Source: Desmodesmus armatus
Lineage: Eukaryota > Chlorophyta > Chlorophyceae > Sphaeropleales > Scenedesmaceae
Length of the DNA stretch: 64,000 bases
NCBI GenBank assembly: GCA_007449985.2
Contig: VIIQ02000691.1
Coordinates: forward strand, 1 to 64,000
Direction: 5' to 3'
Shown here: positions 1 through 18,491 of the stretch, piece by piece
Layout of the letters: each line of letters starts with the position of its first letter
Position numbering within the stretch: the first letter of the stretch is position 1
Position numbers and translations under genes: made by a program
Notes under the pieces: generated by a model
What the model was told of the DNA's origin: nothing
Seen by the model: the letters and a program-made list of their open reading frames with translations, nothing else
Databases searched by the model: none

Positions 1-2300
1 TTCACATAATCCGCACATACCCACCAGACTGACCAACACGTGCACTCAACAGTCTGTGGCAGTGCATGGCGCAGGGCCAAAACCAGAGGCACCCCAGGAC
101 CCAACTCATGGGGCGGTGATTCACAAACGCCTTGACACTGTGCGTCAATGCTGCTCCTACCTGCCCTTCCCTGTCGGTCCCTCACAAATGGGCCGCCAGG
201 CTGGCTGTCTTTGGTGCATTTTGGGATGATGTATCATCCAGACCCACATTGAAGACACCGGTGCCGTGTCTCATAGCGACAGCGGAAGAGAGCACAGTCT
301 GGGTGCTACGCCAAGAAGGGAACTGCTGAGACGGTCTCAGCAGGCTTTTATGCTGGGCTGCCAAAAAAGAAATAGAGCCCTAAGGGCCTCACAGAGGGTG
401 CTGAACAGCAAGAGGGCCACAGTGGCCTGCCCAACAAGGCTGGCGCAGCACCTTCAGTCTATAGTGTGGCCAGCTAATGAGCTTCCACCCCACCTTCTTT
501 TGCCCACAAAAAAGAGAGGAACCCCAATGCCCTACCGCTTTGCCCAAAGAAAGCCGGCCTGCATGATGCCATAGCTCCTAGTTACCAATGCATCAACCTC
601 AGAATGAGATACACTCCGGTGGCTCCGGAACATACTAATTCCCCTGGTTCCGTCATTGCGTGCAGCGACAGTCGCTTTGTTTGCTGCCAAGCTGCATGCA
701 GCTGTCCAGTGAACCGTCAGCCGCCGCTCCCTAGCATTGCGGCTGAGAGCTGGACGCTGCCGATGCGGGGCCATGAGAGCCTCTCTCTGAGAGAGATGAC
801 GTGGAGTGCCAGGCACACCGCGTTGTTAAAATGGAGAACGTGTGTGCCTGCGCCGCAGTCGCCACGTTCCCACCATGCCCCCCAGGTGCAAGAGACATCC
901 TAGGGGTCTACCCGGGGCAAGACCCATGGGGGGTTTGGGAGCATCCCATGGCAAGCAATGACTCACTTCCATTGGCCGGGAAACAAACAGCCAACTGTGT
1001 CACGCTGCATGTATGCTACACCCGAGTTTAATCATTGCGGAAGCCACTAGAGGTCACGTATGAGTGTGGCTGCCCATCTCCTTCGACCTTCTGTATATTA
1101 TCGCTTGGACCTGCTCGTGTCTTGAGATAAGGATGTCGCATGCGCCCCTGGCACCCCTTGTTGCGCTGCTGTCAGTCTTCAGCAGAGGCTTTGCATTTAT
1201 GCCATGCCAACCGAAGCCGCCACCGCCGCCGCTGCTGCTGCTGCTGCTGCTCCAGATCCTCTGTGAACCTGCGTCAGCCAGCCAAATGTGGCAGGCAAAA
1301 GTCAAACAATGAGTGTTGCTGTACTGAGTGCTGTCAACATGCTTGTGACCATGGAGAGCTAAGCTGAGCAGGATCATGAGGCTATTTTGACATGCTGCTG
1401 GTGCTGCTGGTGCTGTGGTGTTGGTGCTGCTGGTGCTGCTGCCTGGGCGCCATAGCTTCTGTATGGATGCCTGTGGAAGGTCTGCATAACTGGCTGCTGA
1501 CGACCGATGTGACTGCTAGTGCAGAGCTTTCAAACCCTTTCGACTGACGTCAGTTACGTCAGATGATAGGATAACTCTCCATGCAAGGAAGGCAGGTGCA
1601 GGCAGGCTATGAGACCAACAATACTGCTGCAATGGCAAAGTACAGTACTGCTGCCATGCAGCACATGGCAGCGGGTGCCCGCCATATAGCTCCCTGAACG
1701 CCAATAGACAACCATGATGCAATTGTCCAACTTACTGAGTGGTTCCTGCTGGCTGTCAAGGCTGGCAGGCCAGGCTTGTGGACTGCTTCTTGCCAAGTTC
1801 CTGCCTTCTGGTCCATCGCGTCAATTATACCATTGATCGCACTTCACAGTCGTAAAGTAAGTTATATACAACATGGCTCTGACGATGCATTCGTTCTTGA
1901 TGGCAGCGGCTTCAACATTCATGCAGAAAGGCGGTACGGCAGCGCGCGGAACGCTACATACCGCTTGCGGGTGCTAGATACTGGACATAACGCATCAAAG
2001 TCCCTTGCAGTTTGTGTTTAAATCGTCAATTTTTTGTCGGGCTGGCGGACCGTAACGCTTTAATGCGACAAATTTGACACTGTGACTGCCCAATGTCCAA
2101 TCAACCTGCAGACGAATGGTATTTCCTCTGCTACTGCTCTATGTAGCGTCAAGTATGTCTTTGGCAAATTATTCGTAGTCAATCATTGCACCAGCCTATA
2201 CACCACCACATTCATTCTTGACAGCAACGATTAGTGACTGCTTACATGAATGGGACCAGGGTCCAGGCTGGTGAACAAACCAGACAGAAGCAAGGTGGTA
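1..2300. other. No recognisable gene
   Basis: I find no exon with convincing protein similarity on either strand. Open frames here are short and low in complexity. Visible structure includes a perfect 10+10 bp palindrome at 323-343 with a 1-base centre, a short CTG run near 1231-1251, and a stretch of imperfect TGCTGG repeats near 1392-1440. The lower-numbered end may hold the distal 3' region of HSP70B: TTACA, the reverse of the algal TGTAA signal, occurs at 2242-2246 and 2305-2309. Confidence 0.5.
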
Positions 2301-2947
2301 ATGATTACACATCACCAGCCACGCTGGCATAAACAGTCACGCAGCACACACGGCTGCATTGCAATCAGCACACTGCCAACATGTGTACAGGTCACGCCTT
2401 GAGCTGATGCAGTCAGTAGGCAAATTCGCCTACTGACAGCACAAACAATGGTGCAAGGCCCAGCTAAATCAGCACCAACCCACTGGATAGTGCTTCACTT
2501 GCATCGACAGCGTGCACAGATGCACACATGCAGACGCTACCCCGAGTTGCTGCTGCAGCTCAAGGGGCACACCACACTCAACCCAGCTAACCTGGATAGC
2601 CCCGTCACAACATGCACACTTGCACATGTGCCCGGTGCATGCCAATCCCATCTCTCACTCTCCAACGTGACAATCTGCTGTGTCACACCCACAACTGTCC
2701 AGACCAGCCATGTTCATGGCTTGCACATGATTATTTATGATTGGTCCAGCAATATGCACACACCGCTGCAGATCGCATTCAGGAGATTAGGTGTACCCAC
2801 AGCAAGTACGATGCTGCGACACACTCCACAACAACGTGCATACAGCCAAGCTGCTTGGGACACAGGGCGCAACAGCAACAGAACCGACGTAAAAAGATAT
2901 CAAACAACAGCATGCACAGCATGCTGTACACTCCCTGTCCCCGCATG

Positions 2948-2971
2948 CACACACACACACACACACACACC
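2948..2971. repeat. (CA)12 microsatellite
   Basis: An uninterrupted CA dinucleotide run lies downstream of HSP70B in an A/C-rich stretch (about 2450-3170) that probably belongs to its 3' untranslated or flanking region. Confidence 0.9.
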
Positions 2972-3262
2972 AAACCACCAAAGCTGCAGCAGCCTGCAAT
3001 ATCTGCCAGGCCGCACACACAACACACGCAAGCCCTGCACAACCATCCATCTGTCACCACCAACAGCTTTGCTGACACTGTATAGGTCTCAGCTACCTCG
3101 TCTAGTGAGGTGCAACACACACTCACACCAGCAAGTACCGAGCAGTGTACCTAGGAGCCGTACAGGCAAACTAGCATGGCGACAATTCCCCTGGTGTGGA
3201 CAACTCCCCCACCAAAAGACAATGCACAATTCATTCAAAAAGCTGACACAAAAGCCGCCACT

Positions 3263-9201
<5,939 letters not shown>

Positions 9202-9337
9202 GTTGCTGCTTGCTGTTGTTCAAGTGTAGGTTTGATTGACTGGGTTGTGCTTAGTTGCGTCGTGTGTGAGCGCAAGAAAGTGGATGGGGCATGTGGGGAT
9301 CGTGCTTTTGTCCACTTTGCTAGTTGACTGACGATCC

Positions 9338-9345
9338 TTCTCGAA
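9338..9345. promoter_or_regulatory. Heat-shock-element-like TTCnnGAA, proximal
   Basis: A perfect inverted TTC/GAA pair about 137 bases upstream of the HSP70B start codon. HSF binds arrays of nGAAn units in alternating orientation. Only two full units are seen, so this is a candidate. Confidence 0.45.
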
Positions 9346-9540
9346 AAACCTCGGGTGTGGTGCGAGCGTTCCCGGATTAGCTAGAATATTGTGGTTGAAA
9401 AACTTGGTTTGTAGAATTCGTAGCAATTGTGCCATGCTTCGTCGCCAGCATTGCAGCAAAGCACCTTCTTTGCATTGCTGTCTAAGATGTCTGGCTGGTG
9501 TGTGCTCAGGATGACGCATGTTTGCAGTACAGAATCACCA

Positions 9541-9558
9541 GAAGCTTCAGCAGAATTC
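9541..9558. promoter_or_regulatory. Heat-shock-element-like array, distal
   Basis: GAAnnTTC at 9541-9548, with a further TTC at 9556-9558 in the same 5-bp phase, lies about 340 bases upstream of the HSP70B start. The match suits a heat-inducible plastid Hsp70 gene but is unproven. Confidence 0.4.
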
Positions 9559-10700
9559 AGAAAGCTGTTTCGAGCGGCCATGCGCCCGCCTGGGGTCCTA
9601 CAGGCGTTGGTGGTTTCACTACTGCTGCTGTTCTGGCCATATGCAAAAGGAGGCATGCTAGTTGTTTGGGGCCGTGGGTGATGCTGGCTGCTAGCAGGGA
9701 GCATCATGGTGCGAGCAAGTATTCATTGGGATCGGTTGAGCCAGGCAATGGTGAACCCACCACACCCTTTCCTCCACACACATATATGCATGCAAGGGCA
9801 GCACATCTTGCAACCCATGTGGAGCAGCTGCACAGCCGACTGACACACAGGCGGTACCCAGTAGGAGATCGGAGCAAAGCAGCCAAGGCACAGCTGACAT
9901 TCGTAGAGCCACATGTTGCAGTGTTGCATCGCACGTCAAGCTACTGAGCCTGTGTGGTCAGTGGTTGCCACGCTGTGACACTGCCGAGCTATATGGGCGA
10001 CACCTATGCTGCATTACAGCTTCGAACGTGCCAGGGGCGGCTTCCAGCACATGCAGTTTTGCTGTCCCTGTCAGGGCTACGGTGCTGATGCAAGCTTACT
10101 GCTGCCAGCTGCTGGTGACCCTCACCAAGTCTATTGAGTCAGCCTGAAGCGGGGTGTGCTTCATAGGTGCCACTGCAATGCCTGGCAGGGCAGCAGGAAA
10201 TTGGTCCTGGCTTTCTGCAAATGTAGCATCAAAGCTGGACATGTACCAACCCTGCACGCAGCTTCTGCTTACATCGACGCGTAGCCTGTGGCACAGGCTG
10301 ACAGTCAGTGAAGGGTTTCTGGTCTTCACCCAGCAGCCAAATTACATCCTTGGCGTCACATGCAGGCTTTTGTGTTCAGGGCTCAGAGGTAGAAGCAGAC
10401 ACAGGCGGCCAGCAGCCAGGCAATCAACAGGGGGGCCCTCAGGTACTAGTAGTACCCCAATAGAAGGAGGGGTGGGGTGCAAGGATGTATAAAACAGAGC
10501 TTCCAGACGATACAAGCCTCTGTTCCTGCAGCTGCACTGACTGTTGGCTGGTCCATATACTGCACTGCTGTGCACACTACACTGCCACATAATCTCTTGA
10601 GTCTAGGGGGGTCGGCAGTAGTACTGCTGGGCAGCCATGTTGACTGTACCCTGCGACTCACTGAGTCACGGGAAGTGACGCTGTCAGGAGGTTTAAACAA

Positions 10701-10782
10701 TTGTCATGCACGCCAGACGGCAAACAGGGGTTCTGGTACCATTGCCATGCACGCCAGACGGCAAACAGGGGTTCTGGTATCA
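10701..10782. repeat. 41-bp tandem duplication
   Basis: Two adjacent copies (10701-10741 and 10742-10782) differ at only a few positions. It is intergenic and no function is apparent. Confidence 0.9.
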
Positions 10783-11259
10783 CTGCTACATCAGGGGTCA
10801 AGCATCCAATGTGTGTAAGCTTTGGTTGGGTAGTGTTTTTAGTGCCGCTTGAGTAGGCAGCAACCATGTGCTCCAGACGACCGAACTTGCTGTTTGGGAA
10901 GCTGCAAGTCAGCCGGGACAAGTGCACCACTGCTGCTGAGGTCGTACTACCAGGCACAAGCCTTCATGCTGGTACTGCGCTGCATGTACACGCCATTTGT
11001 TGGCCATTTAGGATGCGCTGAGGCATAGGGTGGCGGGAGTGGTACGGCCTGCTTTGCAGCAACTGCTGGCATGCAGTGTAAGGTATGGACAAGTGCTGGT
11101 GCTGGCAGTGAACACAGTACCCAGCTGTCTCTGCAAAGCCACAAAGCCTGTGCGCTGGTGGTTGCGCAGGATTGTGCGAGGCGCTGCAGGTCGCTGCAGG
11201 TGCTGACGTCCCACAAGCCACGCACCCCTTTTGCATTTGCAAGCCCAGACCTTTCGTAT

Positions 11260-11264
11260 TTACA
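11260..11264 (-). terminator. Candidate polyadenylation signal TGTAA
   Basis: TGTAA on the minus strand, about 200 bases downstream of the stop of the Bax-inhibitor-like gene. TGTAA is the characteristic signal of green algal nuclear genes. The pentamer is short, so chance occurrence is possible. Confidence 0.4.
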
Positions 11265-11460
11265 TCCCCAAAGTCCGCTCACAACTTGGATGGTACACCC
11301 CACAAATCCTGCCCTGGCAACCCCCAACTCAGCGCTGGGCTACAAAAATACACCGCATGCACTGCTGCACGCACTACAGCATACACCAGCTAAGCAGCGG
11401 GCAAGAATACTACACCGTGCGCACAGCTGCACGCATAGAAACACGTCAATACAAAAAGGC

Positions 11461-12614
11461 TCAGCTATCGCGCTGCATCTCGCTGATGAATCGCAGCAGG
11501 TGCAGGAACAGGTTGATAACATCCAGGTACACCTGGATTGCCCCCACGACATACTCGTCTGGCGACAGGCTCAGCGCTGTCTTGCCGGCATTGCCAGCTA
11601 GCAGCTGCACATCGTAAACGATGTACGCCCCAAACAGCAGCGCACCAGCACCGCCCATCAGCAAGTGCACTGCTGGGCTGCGTGTGAAGGCCCCAAAGAG
11701 GCCTGTGAACACCAGGGTCAACAGGAGGGTCAGCAGCAGGCCGCCCTGCATGGTGAAGTCCCGCTTCGTCTGCATGGCATACGCTGTTAGCCCGACTGTT
11801 ATGACGGCTGTTAGCCCAACTGCCAGCAGGATTGCTGACATCTGGTACTGTGCTGTGATGGCGCCGACGAGGACACCCTCTGCTGCTGTGAACCCTGCCA
11901 GAAGGATGAGGTTTGTGGGATGGCTGTGTCGTGCTGACTCTGAGAAGCTCAGCACCAACAGCAGCACGAAGGAAGCCACCATGGCCAAGCCAGTGAACCA
12001 TGGGTTGGTGGCTACAAAGCTGCGGACGCCTGCATGTGCCACGATGGGTGTGGCGATGGCAACTGTAAGCAGCAGCTGTGCTGAGAGCAGCCCGAACACC
12101 TTCCTGCAAGTGGAGGTGCAGACACACAGCGCAGGACAAGGGTTGGGTCAGGTATGGTATGCATGCAGGCTTGTAAGGCACATGTGCCCTTGGTGCTGTT
12201 GCTTGAAAGTGAACATGAGGACGTGTGCACGACAGCCTTTGATGCTGCTTGATGTGCGTGGTGTGGATTGCTCTGATAGATGGGACACCTGCCTTCCTCA
12301 CTGCTGCTCCAATGTTCCACCAGACCCCCCATACCATGTGTGTGTGTGTCTCCAGTCAGCATACAACCCCCAAAAAAGACAACAAAATCCACTGCGGCTC
12401 TCACTGAGACAACTACGCACCTCACGAAGCCAGCTCGAAGGGCCCTAGACACACCATCATAATCCGCCCCGTCACCCAGGGCTTTCTCCACGTCAACATC
12501 GTTGTGTACCGATGCGTAAGGATAGGCAGCTGACGGGTAGGCAGCTGCAGCAGCCATAGCAACGAGAAGATTCTGAGACAGCACAGCAGCAGAGGATTGT
12601 ATGTTGTTCGTCAA
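11461..12614 (-). CDS. Bax inhibitor-1 / LIFEGUARD (TMBIM) family membrane protein
   Basis: This is a multi-pass protein of the family that modulates Ca2+ release and cell death from ER, Golgi or vacuolar membranes. Two exons, 12614-12421 and 12103-11461, join in frame across a GTGCGT donor and give GFVRKVFGLLSAQLLLTV at the junction, the conserved family entry to the first helix. About seven hydrophobic segments follow. FGAYIVYDVQLL, DEYVVGAIQVYLDVINLFL and a short polar tail ending in MQRDS are hallmarks of LIFEGUARD proteins. The outermost ATG gives 278 aa. A second in-frame ATG at 12557 gives 259 aa and opens with an Ala/Tyr-rich cytosolic N-terminus resembling the family, so the true start may be the inner one. 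Confidence 0.93.
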
Positions 12615-15175
12615 AGTACAAGCTCCTATGCAGCAAATGTCTTCTCTTGTTGCAGCAATTGTTTCTCCTACTGAAGCACTAAATCCACCCCTGTACTGAC
12701 TCCGGGAGGGGAGCAGGGTTTGCTTATAACGTCACTGGCCAAGAACCTGGGCAAGGTATGTGCGTGGGGGAGTTGCCATAAGAAGTGTCCCCCACACATC
12801 AGCACCTAGTAGGTGGCCAGTTGTGTACCTGGCAGAAGTCTGTGAGCATCATCCGTTTCACACTCAGTGACTGTGCCAGATGTCTTTGGCCATGGATATG
12901 CATGGATACTGCACTTGATTAGGTGGTGGAGAGCCAGAAGCTTTCGCGAAAGCGGTGAAAAATGGCAAACTTTGGGTGCTGCATATGGATTTGCTTACAT
13001 GCACATTCAGCCAGGTGTGTGTTGCAAACATACATGTTGCAAACATTATTGATTGTCTGCAAGTTGGTTCAGTAGGCACTGCAAATTTTTTCCACAGATA
13101 TGTTTGGCCACAGGCGCCGCACTTGATGTGGTAGTGGTTGACACAGCACACAGGGAGTGTTGCGTAAAATTTTCCCACCAATGAACATGCCATTTGCTAC
13201 TTCCAGTCATGATACAAATGGGATGTTGCAATCAAATTTGAAGACAAGCACTGTTGCTTACTGCAAGGCAACAGATGTGATTTGCCAGCACCCACATATA
13301 ACATGTGTAACATCTTGTTAACATCCTCCCGCCCCTTGTTCCTTGCAGCGCCACATGTTACAAAAATGGCACAGTCACACAACCTAAGTGCAACAATCTG
13401 CATCGCAGACTTGCCACTGGATGAACACAATCCAACACACCTCTGCAAAAAAACCACTGCATGTCATCAACCCCATGTATGTACATGCAAACAAAGCAAG
13501 TTGGGGAGTCCAAGCACACAGCCTCTGCATGCGCAGCATGCATGGTGACAAAACAAAAGTACACAGCGAGACTGATGGTACACAACACAGCAGTCATGCA
13601 GCGCACAACGCATGCCCAGCAGCAACATGCATCTGCTCCTGACGCTTGCATAACAAAGTGCGTCTGCAAGATACCTGCTGAAACACAAGGAGATACACAC
13701 TGATACAACACGCATCTGTTGGGGCACGAACCCACACCTACGTTGCACACTCCACATGCCACACACTCCTCTACCACGTTGGAACCCCCTCCACCACATG
13801 ATTGCGCTCGTCAGACAAGCTTCAGTCGACACAACAGCTGGATAATTAGCACCCACTTTCGCCACCATCAACCTCCACCTCCCCATCCGCCACCAGCTGT
13901 TCAGCCAATGCATGCTTAGCTGATACAGTCTAAAAAGACAACATGACGGTACCTTGCCTATGCACCAACACATGCACAAACCGCACTTTCAGCAGCTGGC
14001 ACGTGTCGGCACATCACATGGTTGCGTTGAAAACCACACACGAAGACTGCTGTTTGTCAGCAGCAAAAACCCTCATGCCCTAATGCAAATGCAGCCAAGA
14101 AGCAGCTTGCAAAGGAGCAGCTAACGGGCACAGTGTAGTGGTCAGCAGATATAGCATAGTCTAATGTCCCTTGGAAACCACACGCCAAAGGAGCAGCTAA
14201 CGGGCACAGTGTAGTGGTCAGCAGAAATAGCATAGTCTAATGTCCCTTGGAAACCACACGCCAAAGAGAAACGAGCAGAAGTCAGAATGCATGCACTCCT
14301 GCGCCACCACAGCAGCAGTGTGAGCTGCTGCGCCCGAAACAGGGCACTATGGCGGTGTGAAACAACCAATGGTTTCAGTCTAGTCACAACCCACTCTGAG
14401 GGTTGACTAGTAAGTCCAACACAGGCCACAGGGCCTATGCAAACCAACAGCTGCATGACACGCGCACGCAACATGCTTGTGCCAGCCCTAACCACCTTGC
14501 ACACACAAGTGCAGCCAGCACAGGCAGCCAGCAGGACGTGCAGCATCGCAGCAGCATGCTGTGGCTTGGCACATACCCACAGTCGCACACAGGCTTGCAG
14601 GCACACCTTCTCGCACAAGCATTGCATACAAACACTCCTGTGTATCACAAAGAGCACCCTGCAGACTGACTGCAGTGCTACAATCAAGTCTGGTGCAGCC
14701 AGCATTACTCAAACCCTCAAATCCTGGCGCAAATGTTGTAACATGCAACACCACTAAGCCAGCAAACAACACACCCAGTGGCCACCTCTCTGTGTGGACT
14801 GATGTTGGCAAACGTACAGGCTCCAGCCCAAACAACCATGTAATGAAATGACACACACATAGCAGCAAGAAAGCCCTGCCACACCAGCGGAGAGCATCCG
14901 CACATTGTCAACAACAGCCAGCACACCCCGAAGACACCAAGCCCACACACCTCTTGCCACCAGCAGCGCCAACACACTGCCTGGCTAGCGACACAGCACA
15001 CCCGCTAAGTGACAAGCAATGCACACAGACGCCAGCACAACAGACAGAACAATACCCTACTCAAACTACCTCAGCACAGCACACCACGCCAGCAGCAAAC
15101 AGCAGCTGTGCTGCAGGGCCTCGAAGAGAGACCCTGCAGCTATCCGAAGGACCAAACATCAGCTGTGCACGCGCC
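12615..15175. other. Intergenic region, no gene recognised
   Basis: No protein similarity is seen on either strand. The part next to 15175 should include the 3' untranslated region of the Mpv17 gene, but no TGTAA signal was seen on that strand. The one clear structure is the 76-bp tandem duplication at 14111-14262. Confidence 0.5.
14111..14262. repeat. 76-bp tandem duplication
   Basis: Two almost identical adjacent units (14111-14186 and 14187-14262) differ visibly at one base near the middle, so the duplication looks recent. It lies roughly 1 kb downstream of the Mpv17-family gene. Confidence 0.95.
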
Positions 15176-17158
15176 TTAGTGTGTGAGGTGGAGGAAGGAG
15201 AGGATGTTGATCTTGGTGTGGGTGAGCAGCGACAGATACGTCAACCACGCAACGCACACCACGTTGTTGTAGAGGATCCGGTAACTGCAGGCAGGCAAGG
15301 AGGGGCACAGGCAGAACATTGGTCAGCACAATACTTTCAACATCCAATGTGCAGTGAGACATACCATCATAGCAGGAGGCAGCAAGCTGTCTGTCAATGA
15401 TGCCTGGAAACCAAACAAGGCTCAGTGTGTAGCTGCCCAGCATTTCCTTTCTGAACGAATGCATCCAAAGCAGACAGGACACACAGCAAAGCAGTGCTGG
15501 GCTGTAACTCCACCTATCCATCCACTTACTCGCTCGGCACGAAGCGGAAGTTGATGATGTGTGCGATGGGCCAGATGACGTAGTTGGCTGCCAGCGTGGG
15601 GCCAAACTTGGAGGTCAGGGTGGCCATGATCAGCTCAGGATGGCCCTCCCACGTCTTGATGACGGCAAAGTACACAGCTGCAGGAGGAGGGAGAGAGCAG
15701 CCCATGGCAACAGCAGCAGCATCCACCAGTCAGATCATGTGTTTCAAGCTGTTGTGCCCACTGATGCAGTATCTGGCCCTGCATTGGAATCCCTCACGCT
15801 GACACTATCCACACCATTTATCACTGACACTCGCATGCAGGATGATCACCACTAGGCAGCTCAGAGCAATGAAGAGCTGACCCAACCAATGCAGGTTACA
15901 ACGTTCCAAGCCTCATCACCCACCTGTCATGATGGTAGCATACACAACCTGGTCCAGGGCAGTCTTAGCCAGCACCGCCTTGGTGGAGGTCTGCTCAGTA
16001 GGGTAGACATACTTCTCAAGCACGTCGTACCACATGCTGCCAATGGGGCCATCGATCAACAAGCCGTAGGCGCCCAGGCGTGCGGCCCGCAGGATGTCGA
16101 CTGCCCCGGGGTGCGAGAAGTGCTGCAGGGGGGGCAAGGATGGGACAGGACAGAGGGGCAAAGAGAGAGGGAGGTTGCTGTGAGTGACTGCATTCATGAA
16201 GTTCAGACAGCATGGTACACGGGCGTTCGAAGCCACAAACAATCTCCTGCCAACAAATGCTGCACTGGCGGGCCCTGGGCTGCTGCAATGCCGATAATTG
16301 CGTGTGCACAATGCAACTGAAGCAAATTGCCAGGCAACATCACAGCAGCAACCAGCCTGGCAGCCGCAACAAGCAGCCTGGCAGCAGCAGCTCACCTGTG
16401 CGATGAGATCACCCAGCACGAAGCCCACCATACTGGTGCATGCCTTGGTCAGCAGCGGACGGGTCTTGAGGGCATTGCTGTAGGCCACATACGGAACCTG
16501 CAGGAAAATAGGGAGGGGGGAGCAACACCATGCATGTCACGGCAGGCGGTGTGGGTTGATGTAAGCTGGTGGTCCATACTAGAAACACGGTGTGCAGCAG
16601 CTATGCCACACAAAAAAGTTGCTTGCAGACACGATGCTCAGCACAGGGTACTGCTGACATGGCGCTGCTGACAGCGTGGACCCCCTGCCATGGCATGCAT
16701 GGCTGGCCAGCCACTGGTGTACAGCACATCAGCGTAAGAATAAAAAGATGCAAACATCTGCTCAAGCAGACCTGCCTTACCTTGACAGTGCTGTCGATCA
16801 TCGCATTGAGCCAATTGACATCAATCTGTGGAGTCCGCTCTGGCTCAGGTGGCATGGGCACTGCATCACTGGCTGCATCACCGCCAGCATGGGTCACGAC
16901 GCTGTCCCTCTCGAAGGCAGGCTGCTGCTCGGCCAAGGGAGTTCCCAGGGAACGGGTCTTGACAGGTGGTGCAGCACTCACAGCAGACACCTGCTCCACA
17001 GCGCGTGGCCCGTTGCTCAGGATAGCTGCCACACGCAGCGACTTGCGTCCCTGGCGCCCAGACAACAGCCCGACACGGCCATGCTGCCTGATGCTGCTTG
17101 ATTGCGCAAACTGTGGAGCTGATGCGAACTGGAAGGGGGAAGAGCCCAGGAAAGCCAT
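15176..17158 (-). CDS. Mpv17/PMP22 family membrane protein with long N-terminal extension, 311 aa
   Basis: Five exons, 17158-16781, 16497-16396, 16122-15924, 15677-15530 and 15284-15176, join in frame (936 nt). The Mpv17/PMP22 domain starts after about residue 110 and shows its typical blocks: a Y-x2-AL-x-T-x-P-x2-T segment, GDLIAQ, HPGAVDILRAARLGAYGLLIDGP-like sequence, MWYDVLEK, ALDQVVYA and a final PSDYRILYNN block. Four membrane helices are expected. Residues 1-110 are rich in Ser, Arg, Ala and Gln, consistent with an organelle presequence, probably chloroplast (inference). The family forms small channels or stabilises inner organelle membranes; the substrate is unknown. At exon 4 the frame would stop in the intron at the GTAAGT donor, so splicing after GCGA is required to reach exon 5. 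Confidence 0.93.
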
Positions 17159-17783
17159 TCAGCGCGATCGGGCGCTGTGAAACGAGACCGGAAGCCTAAA
17201 CAAAGAGACTGGATGCGTGCACGAGGAGTCTAAAGCCACAAATGCAAGTGCAACAAGTGCTAGCCAAACGAGACGAGCAGCTGGCTTCTACCGTGCCGTA
17301 AAGGGTGCGGGAAGCACCCGGTTAGCACTAGAAGCACGCAACTGCTGGCTACAGGGCAAGAGGGGACTATATATGCTATGCGGTTTGGAGGTTTTACGTT
17401 CCAGGCTGGATCACGAGGAGGAGCAAACTACAAGTCTATGAGTGCAGATACAGTGCCTAGGTGCAGATATGGCCGCCTATGAGCACAGAATCAGCCGCCG
17501 GACGTGGTGAGCAGGTCTGACTCATACTGCTGTCAAGATCATCCAAGGTTGTTTCGAAACGGTCGCCATAACGCCCGTTGATGCATTCCAACCCATTTGA
17601 TGCTTGCTTGCAAGAACGAACGTTCGAACACGGCACGTCTCAGTGCCGCCTGCACTGGCTGTGCCTGTAGCCACCATCACTCTTGTGCTGCGTGCTGGTC
17701 ACCAGCCGCGCACGCTACCTTTTAGTGCCGTACACACTGGCTGCGCAGCTGTAACCACCATGATCTGCCAGCAGATGTGCTGT

Positions 17784-17847
17784 ATGCCGCCTGCTGACCA
17801 CCATCAGTGTCAATGGCCTGCAGTGCACGGTGGTCAGCAGGCGGCAT
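17784..17847. repeat. Perfect 19-bp inverted repeat with 26-nt loop
   Basis: Arms at 17784-17802 and 17829-17847 are exact reverse complements (left arm ATGCCGCCTGCTGACCACC). If transcribed, the RNA would form a G/C-rich 19-bp hairpin. It could be a small-RNA precursor, a transposon remnant or a terminator-like structure; sequence alone does not decide. Confidence 0.85.
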
Positions 17848-18382
17848 TCAGCACTGCACTGCACTGCCAACTTCACCAACACCACCTGCGACTGGCTGGT
17901 GCTTGCAGGAGAACGCCCTGGCTGTCTCAAATGAGGTTGTGTGCTTCTTCCCAGCACAAAGCTTATGAGTGCTGCACACATGGTCGGCACCGCCTGCCAC
18001 TCGCATTGCCGCTTTGGGGCGGAGGTGGGGGGGAGAGATGACCCACCCCCAAAACCATGGGCTGGCTGCATTCATTGCCCTCTGTGGCTTTGTTGCTAAC
18101 TGCTCCACCTTCAGTCCAAGGCTGCCTGTGTAGCGGCCTGGCTGTTGCTTGCAAAGGAACTGCCTAGCTGCGCAGCTAGTAGCTGTGCGCTACGGCCCAG
18201 CAACCCCTGTCGCACCGCCTGCACTTGCTCTATGTGCGAACGGAATAGGGGGGTCACATCCGACAGACCGTCATCCAATGCAGCCACAGGATTCCACACC
18301 CACAACTGCCCACAGGAGTCCACACTCACAGTAGGGCACACCCACAGGAGTCCACACCCACAGGAATGCACACCTTGTATCC

Positions 18383-18387
18383 TTACA
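18383..18387 (-). terminator. Candidate polyadenylation signal TGTAA
   Basis: TGTAA on the minus strand about 105 bases behind the stop codon of the prolyl 4-hydroxylase, a normal distance for green algal genes. Confidence 0.5.
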
Positions 18388-18491
18388 ATACTTGTATCCT
18401 CTCTTTAAAACCCAAAAACAACTGCCTGCTGGCAACCAGAAGGCACATTTCAGCGCCCTCCTGCACTGGCTTTGCTGCTCGCCCCTCCCTC

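Larger units (their letters stand above)
9559..11460. other. Intergenic region, no gene recognised
   Basis: No exon is recognised between HSP70B and the Bax-inhibitor gene. The only clear structures are a 41-bp tandem duplication at 10701-10782 and TTACA (reverse TGTAA) at 11260-11264, about 200 bases behind the stop of the next gene and a good candidate for its polyadenylation signal. Confidence 0.5.
17159..18491. other. Intergenic region with a long hairpin, no gene recognised
   Basis: No coding exon is recognised. It contains the 19-bp inverted repeat at 17784-17847, short repeats of CCCACAGGAGTCCACAC type at about 18295-18370, and the probable 3' end of the prolyl hydroxylase gene (signal at 18383-18387). 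Confidence 0.5.

Noticed and set aside
1064..1312. Small open frame with a Pro/Leu run
   Set aside because: The run is the translation of a CTG/CCG repeat; there is no domain and no neighbouring exon.
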